A stretch of DNA of 64,000 bases from Nostoc carneum NIES-2107 (GTDB lineage Bacteria > Cyanobacteriota > Cyanobacteriia > Cyanobacteriales > Nostocaceae), in NCBI GenBank assembly GCA_002368155.1, contig AP018181.1, positions 62,001-126,000 of the forward strand, in the 5' to 3' direction. Shown piece after piece: positions 36,273 to 44,130 of this stretch (position 1 is its first letter; each line of letters begins with the position of its first letter). Made by a program: the position numbers and the translations under genes. Below the pieces are notes generated by a model. The model saw only the letters and a list, made by a program, of their open reading frames with translations. It was not told where the DNA came from and ran no database searches.

Positions 36273-38522
36273 ATGAATATTAACCAATCGGAATCAACTG
36301 TAGAACTCAAACCACTGTCTCCGCCTTACTTTCTCTTCGGCAAAGATGCGGACAAAAGTAGTAGTGAGCAGTTTCTACTCAGCATCTACGATTCTGGACA
36401 GGCATCGATTTTTGTAGTAGATGTGCTGGAAGATGGGGATTTTCGCTATGTGGCACTGAATCCAACTCATGAACGCTGGCTGGGAATGAGCTCCGAGGAA
36501 CTCCAAGGGAAAAGGCCAGAGGATATACTATCGCCTATGGATGCGGCGAAAGTACGTCAGCATTACAATGATTGCGTGCGCTTTGGCAAAACTATTTCCT
36601 ACGAACAATGCTTGCAATTCCAAGGTGTGCCTACATGGTGGAGTACGACGCTGACACCATTGCGAGATGCTAACTCAAAGATTTATCGCTTGATTGGTAC
36701 TAGTAGCAGTATCAGTCCAATCAAGCAGATAGAACGCAACGGGAAACTGCAAGCAGAAAAAGCGCAACTATTGGCAGATATAGACCAAAAACTTTGCCAA
36801 TCGCCAGATTTAGAGACAATTCTGCCCCAAATAGTTAAAGAAGCACGGAATTTATTAAGTTGCGATCGCGTTTTAGTTTACCGCTTCCAGGCTGATGGTA
36901 CTGGTGCGATCGCCGCAGAAGCAACTATAGTTGCTCATGGCCCGCTATTAGGGAAAAGTATTCAAGATCCTTGCTTTACTACTAAACATCAAGAACGCTA
37001 CAGAAAAGGTGGGATTCAAGTTATTGAAGATATTTATGTAGCGGGGTTACATCCTTGCCAAATAGATTTTCTGGACTCTTTGCAAGTTAGGGCTAATTTA
37101 GTTGTACCAATTCTCTTACACCAAGATCTGTGGGGGTTATTAATTGCCCAGTATTGTGACAAACCCCATCAATGGCGAGATGTAGAAATTGACTTACTCA
37201 AGCAGTTAGCAGTGCAAATTGGCATTGCTAGCCAGCAAGCTGAACTGCAGCAACAGCTAGAAAATCTGCAAGCTGAAATGGAGTTGCAACGCCAAGAATA
37301 TGCAGCCGAAGTCCAAAAGATTCAAGACTTTCAAGCACTGTGGCAACGCATCACAGAACAAATCCGCGACAATCTTGATATCAGCCAAATCCTAGAAACA
37401 GTAGTTCAAGATTTAGCGCAGTTACTCAAAGGCGATCGCTGTCATATCGAACTCTATGACACTGACTGCACCCTAGCAACCATTGCCTATGAATACACCC
37501 ATAGTTCACCTTTGTATCAAGGTGTAAGCAAGCAAGTTGCAGACTTCCCAGAAATTTACCAACGCTTATTGCAAAAACAATCCCTGCATTCTGTAGAAAT
37601 TCTTCCTGGATGGCAACCAACATTGCAGGTAATTACTCAGCTAGCTTATCCAATTTTCGATTGTCAAGGAATGCTCGGCAATCTGTGGCTGATCCGAGCC
37701 ACCCAACAGCCATTTGATGAATGGGAAAATGGCGTAGTGCAGCAAATCGCCAGTCAATGTGCGATCGCAATTCGCAATTCGCGGCTAAATCAAACTATCC
37801 AAACCCAAGCACAAGAAATAGCAAGCATTGAACGCCTCAATAACCAATTTCTCCGTGCTTTGGCGCAAGAACTCCGCACACCCATTACCAGCATTAATCT
37901 TGCAGCCCAAACCCTTGAAAGTATGCTTAATCTAGAAGGGCTATCAGATAAAGATATAGTGCCCCAACTATTGCAGATACTCCATAGCGAATGTGGTAGA
38001 GGTAGTAACTTAATTCAAGACTTGCTCACACTTACCCAGCATCAAACCCCACCCGATCCCCAAACCCTGATTCCTATCGACTTACAAAGCTGGTTACCCC
38101 CAATTGTCGAGTCTTTTCGGGAAGTCACCGCTTGTCAGAAACAACAATTAAAGCTGAAGATTGACACTGCACTACCAACTTTAGCAACAGAGATTACAGA
38201 ATTCGAGCGAATTGTCACAGAATTGCTTAACCATATCTGCAAATACACGCCTACTGGTGAAACCATCACAGTATCAGTGCAACTGATAGCAGATATGATG
38301 CAGATTAGTTTCCAAAACTCCGGATTAGAGATATCTGCTCAACAACGAGCAAGAATTTTTGAGCCATTTTATCACATCGCTAAAAATGACCCCTGGAAAC
38401 ATAGCGGCACCGGACTAGAACTAGCATTAGTGCAAAAAATGGTCACCAATTTAGGCGGTAAAATCCATGTAGAAAGTGTAGCAGGAAAAACTACATTTAT
38501 AGTAAAACTCCCTAGAGCTTAA
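36273..38522 (+). CDS. PAS-GAF-GAF histidine-kinase-like protein without phosphoacceptor histidine
   Basis: This cytoplasmic protein has 749 residues. The PAS domain (about 36-145) contains FRYVALNPTHERWLGMSSEE. GAF1 (about 170-320) has HPCQIDFLDSLQVRANLVVP, which aligns with bilin-binding cyanobacteriochrome GAFs, with Cys262 at the chromophore position but Gln after it where His is usual. GAF2 covers about 365-500. The HisKA-like helix reads FLRALAQELRTPITSINLAA, so the usual His of the SHELRTP motif is Gln532. The ATPase domain keeps an N-box Asn (LLNHICKYTPTG) and a G2-like SGTGLELALV, but the G1 box DxGxG reads NSGLE. It is probably a signalling pseudokinase or scaffold. It could still bind ATP or a chromophore. 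Confidence 0.9.
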   Translation: MNINQSESTVELKPLSPPYFLFGKDADKSSSEQFLLSIYDSGQASIFVVDVLEDGDFRYVALNPTHERWLGMSSEELQGKRPEDILSPMDAAKVRQHYNDCVRFGKTISYEQCLQFQGVPTWWSTTLTPLRDANSKIYRLIGTSSSISPIKQIERNGKLQAEKAQLLADIDQKLCQSPDLETILPQIVKEARNLLSCDRVLVYRFQADGTGAIAAEATIVAHGPLLGKSIQDPCFTTKHQERYRKGGIQVIEDIYVAGLHPCQIDFLDSLQVRANLVVPILLHQDLWGLLIAQYCDKPHQWRDVEIDLLKQLAVQIGIASQQAELQQQLENLQAEMELQRQEYAAEVQKIQDFQALWQRITEQIRDNLDISQILETVVQDLAQLLKGDRCHIELYDTDCTLATIAYEYTHSSPLYQGVSKQVADFPEIYQRLLQKQSLHSVEILPGWQPTLQVITQLAYPIFDCQGMLGNLWLIRATQQPFDEWENGVVQQIASQCAIAIRNSRLNQTIQTQAQEIASIERLNNQFLRALAQELRTPITSINLAAQTLESMLNLEGLSDKDIVPQLLQILHSECGRGSNLIQDLLTLTQHQTPPDPQTLIPIDLQSWLPPIVESFREVTACQKQQLKLKIDTALPTLATEITEFERIVTELLNHICKYTPTGETITVSVQLIADMMQISFQNSGLEISAQQRARIFEPFYHIAKNDPWKHSGTGLELALVQKMVTNLGGKIHVESVAGKTTFIVKLPRA

Positions 38523-38583
38523 AACCTGCTCCTAGACTGCACTAGTAAAGCCGTCAGCAATTTGCTATAATCATTATTCGTGT

Positions 38584-38655
38584 GGGTGACTAGCTCAACG
38601 GTAGAGCATCGGACTCTTAATCCGCTGGTTCTGAGTTCGAATCTCAGGTCACCCA
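38584..38655 (+). tRNA. tRNA-Lys (anticodon CUU)
   Basis: This is a 72-nt cloverleaf: acceptor GGGTGAC / GTCACCC with discriminator A, D-arm GCTC-AACGGTA-GAGC, anticodon loop CTCTTAA with CTT at its centre, five-base variable loop, and T-arm CTGAG-TTCGAAT-CTCAG. The first anticodon-stem pair is T-C mismatched and the other four pair. No CCA is encoded. Confidence 0.93.
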
Positions 38656-38749
38656 CCTCTGATGAATTTTTTGACCATCTTAAATAGCGATCGCATTTTG
38701 GTTGTAGTGAAGAGAATGCGATCGCGTTTTAGTATGTGCGTACTACCAA

Positions 38750-39139
38750 TTACCAACGCTCTAACACCAAGTCATCAACATAATTAAAGTCTGTATCATC
38801 TGTCACTAAAACCCAAGCCTGCTCTAAGCACTGTGCTGCAATCCAAACATCATTCATGGGAATGGGTCGTCCTTTACGCTTCAATGCCATTCTCGTTTTT
38901 GCATATACTGCTGCCGTTTCTTGGCTTAATGGTACAACTACACAAGTCTGAATAAATTCCAGATAACGAGGTAAATTTTGTAATGGGCGAGTTGAATTTT
39001 CTGCACCAAAAAGCAACTCTCCAACTACGATGGTAGGGAGAACTACTTCTGGTAATGCTAGTACCTGAGAAACAACCACTTCATCCCCATTCAAAAAACG
39101 CACAGCCACAGAAGTATCCAGAGCAATCTCACCACTCAT
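38750..39139 (-). CDS. PIN-domain toxin (VapC-like ribonuclease)
   Basis: The 129-residue protein has the acidic PIN quartet: Asp8 (IALDTSV), Glu41 (IVVGELLFGA), Asp97 (PMNDVWIAA) and Asp114/115/117 (VTDDTDF). These coordinate metal for RNA cleavage, and VapC toxins usually cut tRNA or rRNA. Its start overlaps the end of the upstream gene at 39129 by 11 bases, the standard antitoxin-toxin arrangement. It is immediately downstream of, and convergent with, the tRNA-Lys gene. The target RNA is not predictable from the sequence. Confidence 0.9.
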   Translation of the reverse strand: MSGEIALDTSVAVRFLNGDEVVVSQVLALPEVVLPTIVVGELLFGAENSTRPLQNLPRYLEFIQTCVVVPLSQETAAVYAKTRMALKRKGRPIPMNDVWIAAQCLEQAWVLVTDDTDFNYVDDLVLERW

Positions 39140-39338
39140 TTATATCAACCTGCCGGCATTCTGCCACTATTGACTGTCTTATTTCTTCTGCTTCAACATC
39201 ACTTAAAATGCCTGCAAATTGGGCGAGGGGATGAATTTTGCGTGTGGCTTTTACTCTATTTAAAAAATCTAGCACTGACTGAACTATATCATCGGGAGCT
39301 TGTTCTATTTCCTGGATCAGTTCTTCGCGATTCGTCAT
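39129..39338 (-). CDS. Antitoxin partner of the PIN toxin (DUF2281-like)
   Basis: This small acidic protein (69 residues) begins MTNREELIQEIEQAPDDIVQ then SVLDFLNRVKATRK. The N-terminal half is helical, and the charged C-terminal tail (DVEAEEIRQSIVAECRQVDI) would wrap the toxin. The first half resembles DUF2281-type antitoxins linked to VapC genes. The assignment depends mainly on size, order and the 11-base overlap with the toxin gene. Confidence 0.8.
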   Translation of the reverse strand: MTNREELIQEIEQAPDDIVQSVLDFLNRVKATRKIHPLAQFAGILSDVEAEEIRQSIVAECRQVDINEW

Positions 39339-39496
39339 ACATTCAAATGCTATGGACTTGTTGTTTTCAGTTTAGTACTATTTTGAAAAAAGAATGCCAT
39401 AGATGAATGGGGGCACGGCAATATTCAGATAACTGAAAATAGCAAAAGATTGTGGATGTTTCCTACATAGGATTTATCTACCTAAAATCCAACATG

Positions 39497-39727
39497 GTTT
39501 AACTCATTGGTAACCAAGGAGTTAAGGTTGCTTATCAACGCTACCTCATCCATAGAGAACCTTAACTAATTCGTGACCAAGGGGTTAAGGTTGTTTATCA
39601 ACGCTACCTCATCCATAGAGAACCTTAACCCATTCGTGACCAAGGAGTTAGGGTTGTTTATCAACGTTACCTCATCCATAGAGAACCTTAACCCATTCGT
39701 GACCAAGGGGTTAAGGTTGTTTATCAA
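39497..39727. repeat. 63-bp tandem repeat, about 3.7 copies
   Basis: Units begin at 39497, 39560, 39623 and 39686, with exact 63-base periodicity and few substitutions. Each unit contains inverted arms AACCTTAACC and GGTTAAGGTT around ATTCGTGACCAA, so each can fold. Because 63 is a multiple of three, the complementary strand stays open and would repeat a 21-residue phrase around GLRFSMDEVALINN, but no RBS or family supports translation. No variable spacers are present, so this is not CRISPR. Confidence 0.9.
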
Positions 39728-39793
39728 TGAGCCTTCATAGAAAAGGCGATCGCATTCACAACCAAGGTATACTCGTAGGGGCACGGAACCAGT

Positions 39794-39989
39794 CATTGGT
39801 GTCAACTTAAGCTAAAAGCTATATACGGCGCGTGTTGTACAAATACCTCGCGCCCTCATCCCCTAACCCCTTCTCCCTGAGGGAGAAGGGGAATTGAATC
39901 TCTTGCTCCCCTCTCCCTGCGGAAGAGGGGCTGGGGGTGAGGGCGAAACCTTGCAACCAAGAGGGTTTCACGTTAAGTTGACACGTATG
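39794..39989 (+). mobile_element. IS-derived non-autonomous element (about 196 bp)
   Basis: The left 25 bases, starting CATTGGTGTCAACTTAAG, are identical to the left end of the IS at 49727. The right end GTTAAGTTGACACGTATG resembles the IS right end CTTAAGTTGACACCAATG with three mismatches. There is no transposase. The interior is a long imperfect inverted repeat, from CGCGCCCTCATCCCCTAACC to GGGGGTGAGGGCG, of a type frequent in cyanobacterial spacers. Confidence 0.7.
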
Positions 39990-40000
39990 AGCAGCAGTAA

Positions 40001-40077
40001 GATAATTTGATATGCGACAAAATTATGGATGCCGTGCCCCTACAATCTGTCGCATTCTGTTTTCAAATTGATATAAC
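40001..40077. repeat. Shortened relative of the 104-bp palindromic element
   Basis: The right half CCCCTACAATCTGTCGCATT, followed by CAAATTGATATAA, matches the elements at 33531 and 49666/51140. The left half is reduced to ATATGCGACAAAATTATGG. The inner GCGACA / TGTCGC arms are kept. Confidence 0.65.
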
Positions 40078-40160
40078 TAATATTTACCGATCAGCTTTGC
40101 TCATGTATTGATACCCTCACGGGTATCAAATACTAATTAATGAGTCTGTGAATATGAAAG

Positions 40161-40763
40161 TTAAGCTTTTAAAACTACATTAAAGGAATTTAAATAACCA
40201 TTAATGGTTTTAGCTAAACTGTGGCGTTGTTTTCTGGTAGTTATTGCCATCACTTGATACAAGCGCCCTTCGGCAAAATACATTCTACTTTTAGTGACTT
40301 TACCACCAGAATTGATATACTCAATTTCTTTTCCTGGATGACCATTTGTACTACGAATATCTCGCTGGCTAATTAAATTGCTTTTCGTAGTTTTTAAAGC
40401 CAAATCTCTAGCATTATTCAGAACTGCTTGTGGGTTTGCCAATTCACCATAACTATAGGGGAAATCATTATAAGTAACTACATAAGCTACTTCCTGTTTT
40501 GGTGGTTGAGCGATAAATATTTCTAGGTTGATTTCCCCCATATAGGTTTTTTGCGATTGCGTATCTCTTTTGGGGATTCCTGGCATTAACACGCTAAAGC
40601 GCCCATCTGGGCCTGTATACACCTTCCATTGTGGCTGCACAGGTTGAGTAACTGTTGCTTTGGCGGGAGTAACCTTTGGCTTGGGTTGACGTGCATCCAC
40701 CAACAAAGACCCGCTACACACAAGTGTGGCGGCAAATAGGGGCAATAAAAATTTGATTGTCAT
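40161..40763 (-). CDS. Exported protein of unknown function
   Basis: This 200-residue protein has a signal peptide (MTIKFLLPLFAATLVCSGSL, cleavage near 25) and a Pro/Thr/Lys-rich linker (28-45). Its globular domain begins WKVYTGPDGRFSVLMPGIPK. Later motifs are YVVTYNDFPYSYGELANPQA and NGHPGKEIEYINSGGKVTKS, followed by RMYFAEGRLYQVMAIT. The FSVLMPGxP opening recurs in secreted or periplasmic cyanobacterial proteins without assigned function, and the fold may resemble PsbP-like lumenal proteins. It stands alone, after the repeat cluster. No function is claimed. Confidence 0.78.
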   Translation of the reverse strand: MTIKFLLPLFAATLVCSGSLLVDARQPKPKVTPAKATVTQPVQPQWKVYTGPDGRFSVLMPGIPKRDTQSQKTYMGEINLEIFIAQPPKQEVAYVVTYNDFPYSYGELANPQAVLNNARDLALKTTKSNLISQRDIRSTNGHPGKEIEYINSGGKVTKSRMYFAEGRLYQVMAITTRKQRHSLAKTINGYLNSFNVVLKA

Positions 40764-40922
40764 AGTTTTTGCTTCAGAGATGCGGATATCACTGATGCTG
40801 CTAGTACAGCAAAGCGGAAATAAAGTTCAGATTCAAAAGACAACAAAAGCTTATAAAGCAAGCCTTGGGAAATTTGAATTTTGAATGAAAGAATTTTAAA
40901 TTCCGCCTAGTGGTACTAGCTG

Positions 40923-41975
40923 TTATAACCTAGCTGCATATAAAGCAGCACCAATTAGCCCTACTTGTTGGTTGAGAATAATATATACCGGTATTTCTTC
41001 GAGGAGAGAACGCATCCTACCTTTTTGGGTGAAGTTTAATAGGAAACTACCCTCTTGCATTAAAGGCAGAATTTTGGGAGCAATACCACCAGCAATATAC
41101 AATCCGCCATAAGGTAGAAGTTTAATGGCGAGATTTCCGGCTTCTGCACCATAAATTTCCACAAATAATTGTATAGTTTGTTCCGAAAGGCGATCGCGTT
41201 TTTGTAAGGCAGCAATACCAATAGTTGCAGCTGGATCGACACTTTTCTCTAATTTTCCTGCCTCTTCTTCCCAGGTTCTCACAATGTGAGCGATATCTGG
41301 TGATTCCACAGCCACCTTTTGATCGCGCAAAAATTGGTAAATCGAGATGATTCCCATCCCAGAAACTACCCGTTCTACAGAAACGCGCTGGATATCATGT
41401 TTATCCAGCAAGTATTTCATCAGCCGAAACTCTAACTCGTTACGCGCCGCAAAGTCGGCGTGTCCACCTTCTGAGGGAAAAACTTGATAATGTTCTCCCT
41501 GCTTAATTAAAAAGCCTTGTCCTAATCCCGTACCAGCGCCAATAATGGCAATCGGTGCATCGTGTTTTGGCTTCCCAGCTTGTAAAGTCACCAAATGTTT
41601 GCTGTTTAAGCCAAAAATGCCGTAACCAACGGCTGCAAAGTCATTAATTAGCGAAACAGAAGCAATTCCCAGTTCTTGTTGTATACGTTCGCTATCTAAA
41701 TACCAAGCTAAATTTGTCAGCTTGGCAGTATTATGAACCACTGGCCCTGCGATCGCAAAGCAAGCCTTTTGTGGTGTCGCGGACTTGGCTTTAACGAGGA
41801 ACTGCTGAACTATCGGCACTAAATCAGGAAAATCCTGACTGTGAAAAGTTTCCTCATAAATATTGCGTAAAGCCTGCGTCTCTGATGATTCCGTGATTCC
41901 TGGTGAGTCTGCTATTTCACTCAATCGCAGAATAGTTTTTGTGCCGCCGATATCTCCCGCTAGTAATAATGTCAT
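40923..41975 (-). CDS. glk: Glucokinase
   Basis: The 350-residue protein starts at ATG 41975 (MTLLLAGDIGGTKTILRLSE). An alternative TTG 42017 would add 14 residues in front of the ATP-binding motif and is less likely. It phosphorylates glucose with ATP, feeding glycolysis and the oxidative pentose phosphate pathway. Motifs: phosphate-1 LLAGDIGGTKT, KACFAIAGPV, substrate-site SLINDFAAVGYG, IIGAGTGLGQGFLI, EGGHADFAAR, and phosphate-2-like LLPYGGLYIAGGIAPKIL. The length fits the non-ROK cyanobacterial glucokinases. It lies 89 bases downstream of a histidine phosphatase gene on the same strand, so they may be co-transcribed. Confidence 0.93.
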   Translation of the reverse strand: MTLLLAGDIGGTKTILRLSEIADSPGITESSETQALRNIYEETFHSQDFPDLVPIVQQFLVKAKSATPQKACFAIAGPVVHNTAKLTNLAWYLDSERIQQELGIASVSLINDFAAVGYGIFGLNSKHLVTLQAGKPKHDAPIAIIGAGTGLGQGFLIKQGEHYQVFPSEGGHADFAARNELEFRLMKYLLDKHDIQRVSVERVVSGMGIISIYQFLRDQKVAVESPDIAHIVRTWEEEAGKLEKSVDPAATIGIAALQKRDRLSEQTIQLFVEIYGAEAGNLAIKLLPYGGLYIAGGIAPKILPLMQEGSFLLNFTQKGRMRSLLEEIPVYIILNQQVGLIGAALYAARL

Positions 41976-42064
41976 AAAACTTATCAGTAAATGAGTAACT
42001 TTCTCAGTAAATGGCAATGTATCTAGATTAGCGGAAGCGAGGATTTTTAAATCCTCTTAGGGAT

Positions 42065-42712
42065 TTAAACAAATCGAATTACTTCCTCTACTTCCATTAA
42101 ATGAGAAGTATCCCCCTTCAGTTCTAACAACCATTCTGAGTCTTGCAGCACTACTTTTACTAAAGAACATAAAGAAGCTTTAACTTCAGCTTGAGCAATT
42201 TCTCCTACTAAACCCATAGCTGCCCCTAGCACAGAAGCACCATGCCCTACTAATAAAATGTTCTGTGGGTAATTTTCCACTGCTAAACATCTAGCCGTTT
42301 GTCCCGAACGTGCCCTTACTTGTTCTTTTGTTTCGGGATATTTGGCAGCAATGCGCGGCGTATAACTCACATCAATTCTGGGGAATAATTCTGCTAACGC
42401 TGAGGTTGACAGCCTTTGTGGTTCTTCTGTCATCCAAGCAGGATTGAGCCATTCACTCAAACCAGTTTCTAATTTAATCGGTAAATCTAGCGCTTGAGCA
42501 ACCGCATTGGCTGTTTGCACTGTTCGCAGAAAAGGGGAAGCGAAAATATGGCTGATTTTCTCTTTCTTCAGGCGGTTAGCTAGCTGCTTGGCTTGAATAA
42601 AACCATCTTCCGATAAAGGTGGATCATAGCGTCGTTCAGCAGTGAGGAACCAATCAGGGTTAACGAAGTCGAGGCGGTTAGCGTGTCTTGCAATCCAGAT
42701 AATTTGGCTCAT
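42065..42712 (-). CDS. Histidine phosphatase superfamily protein
   Basis: The 215-residue enzyme has the phosphoglycerate-mutase-like fold. The catalytic His lies in IIWIARHANRLDFVNPDW (RHAN in place of the usual RHGE), followed by HIFASPFLRTVQTANAVA (second Arg pocket), a Glu in LSEWLNPAWM, and the second catalytic His in ILLVGHGASVLGAAMGL. Members dephosphorylate sugars, nucleotides or proteins. The RHAN variant is common in the plant/cyanobacterial UBASH3/PGM-like branch. Upstream of and co-directional with glucokinase. Confidence 0.88.
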   Translation of the reverse strand: MSQIIWIARHANRLDFVNPDWFLTAERRYDPPLSEDGFIQAKQLANRLKKEKISHIFASPFLRTVQTANAVAQALDLPIKLETGLSEWLNPAWMTEEPQRLSTSALAELFPRIDVSYTPRIAAKYPETKEQVRARSGQTARCLAVENYPQNILLVGHGASVLGAAMGLVGEIAQAEVKASLCSLVKVVLQDSEWLLELKGDTSHLMEVEEVIRFV

Positions 42713-42999
42713 AGATTTAGTAATTTATGCTAATAAAATTCGCATCTATACAAAGATAGATACTTAACAATCAGGCTAACAATCTAAATATATGATAAAT
42801 ATTGTAATCTTTTGTAAAAACTTAATTCACTTCCAGAAGATTAAAGATGTATCAATTTTTCTTAAAAGCAAGAACAGAAAATAGTTTAAATGAAAAATTG
42901 TTACCCTTATGTATAGCAAAGGGATAATAGAGATAAGAAAATCACAAGATAAATTAATTACTGTCGGCTCAATAATTAGCCATCGGAAGTGTTTAACAG

Positions 43000-43256
43000 T
43001 AAGAGAGACTTTATAAAGTAAATCTTAAGTAGGGGAGCCACTGCGTTGCGCGGGTTTCCCGCGTTGTAGCAAGTGGCGTTGTGTTACGGCTATGAAAGTA
43101 TTTGAGACTTAGAGACAATGAAATTTAGCCGTAACGCACCGCCGCGTGGATGGTGCGTTAGGCGCTAAGATAGTTATTACGTGACAAATCATATTGGAAA
43201 TCAGCGCCTAACACACCCTACAGTAATCTTATTTTTACTTAATAAATAATCTCTTA
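43000..43256 (-). repeat. MITE-like dispersed repeat, copy 2, with nested insertion
   Basis: This is the reverse-complement counterpart of 126-339. Shared segments include GGCGGTGCGTTACGGCTAAA and CCCTACTTAAGAT. The ends are TAAGAGAGACTTTATAAAGT and a right end whose complement is TAAGAGATTATTTATTAAGT. This copy has about 45 extra bases (43031-43077), an inner palindromic phrase GCGCGGGTTTCCCGCGTTG, which looks like a separate small dispersed repeat. It occupies part of the 42713-43545 gap. Confidence 0.75.
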
Positions 43257-43293
43257 GAGCCAAGAATACATTTTAATTTCTATTGATGCAGTA

Positions 43294-43428
43294 TTAACCT
43301 GCGATTTGAGCATCTTCACAGACTCCGTTACAATCAATAGAGACAATAATTGTATGACCGCCAAATAGCTCACCATCATCATAAAAAAGGTCAGCGCTAC
43401 CGTCAGTATTAATATGAACTGATGCCAA
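43294..43428 (-). pseudogene. C-terminal gene fragment
   Basis: A 44-codon open stretch ends in FYDDGELFGGHTIIVSIDCN then GVCEDAQIAG and a stop. It reads like the tail of a DUF2262/DUF6985-type protein (acidic pattern FYDDxxLFGGHxI). A stop codon lies just upstream in frame, there is no ATG and no RBS, and the adjacent MITE-like element may mark the breakpoint. It is probably a decayed remnant. Confidence 0.5.
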
Positions 43429-43545
43429 TTTTATTAGTTATATAAAAGTTAAGCAGTCAATTTTTGCACTATTATTCCAGCGCTTATTATATCGTTCTAG
43501 AAGCTGGTTAGAACTAATTCACCTAAAAGGCTATTTTTCATTATT

Positions 43546-44109
43546 CTATAGCTTTAAACAGCCAAATAATTGCCCCACAGTCAATTGAAAATTTTTCACT
43601 AATTCTGGAACTGGTAATATTTCATCTTCTTCTTGTAAAAGTATTGGTTGCTGTTTTGGAGGATAGACTAAAACAGATTTTTCATCTGGATCTAGTAGCC
43701 AACCTAAACTACTACCATACTTAAGACAATGTAAAATATTTCCGGTTACTTTCGTTTGACTTTGGTCAGGTGATAAAATTTCAATTGTCCAATCTGGATG
43801 TGTTTCAAAAACATTCGCTACATCTCCATTCTCATCCAAAGGAATTCTTTCCCAAGCAAACACAGCCACATCTGGAATAATTGAGCGTCCGCCAAATGTA
43901 CACCGCAATTCCGGAAAGGCTAGGGCAATTTTTTGAGGCGTAACTAAAGAATTGATAGAACTAATTAGTTCACCCTGAAGTCTACTATGTTTGCCTTGTG
44001 GCATTGGTTTTGGAATTACTTGCCCATTAATATATTCACTAGCTGGCTGAGTTTCTGGTAGTTTTAAAAACTCTGCCAAAGTCAGGGTTTTAGTTGGTGA
44101 ATGTACCAT
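43546..44109 (-). CDS. Uma2 family nuclease-like protein
   Basis: The 187-residue protein has the family opening TLTLAEFLKLPETQPASEYI then NGQVIPKPMPQGKHSRLQ. Its catalytic-type signature is PDVAVFAWERIP, then DWTIEILSPDQSQTKVTGNI with the acid-x-Lys pattern, and YGSSLGWLLDPDEKSVLVY. The tail is leucine-rich. It begins 21 bases after the end of the ABC ATPase gene livF on the same strand, so it may be read with the transporter operon. Function in the cell is unsettled. Confidence 0.88.
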   Translation of the reverse strand: MVHSPTKTLTLAEFLKLPETQPASEYINGQVIPKPMPQGKHSRLQGELISSINSLVTPQKIALAFPELRCTFGGRSIIPDVAVFAWERIPLDENGDVANVFETHPDWTIEILSPDQSQTKVTGNILHCLKYGSSLGWLLDPDEKSVLVYPPKQQPILLQEEDEILPVPELVKNFQLTVGQLFGCLKL

Positions 44110-44130
44110 ATACTTATGTCTCCCAAATCT

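Noticed and set aside
39497-39727. Possible CRISPR array
   Set aside because: The 63-bp units are contiguous, with no unique spacers between them, and no cas genes are present.
39566-39805. Minus-strand open frame with 21-residue repeats
   Set aside because: It exists only because the 63-bp repeat is a multiple of three. It runs into the IS-derived element and has no RBS or family resemblance.
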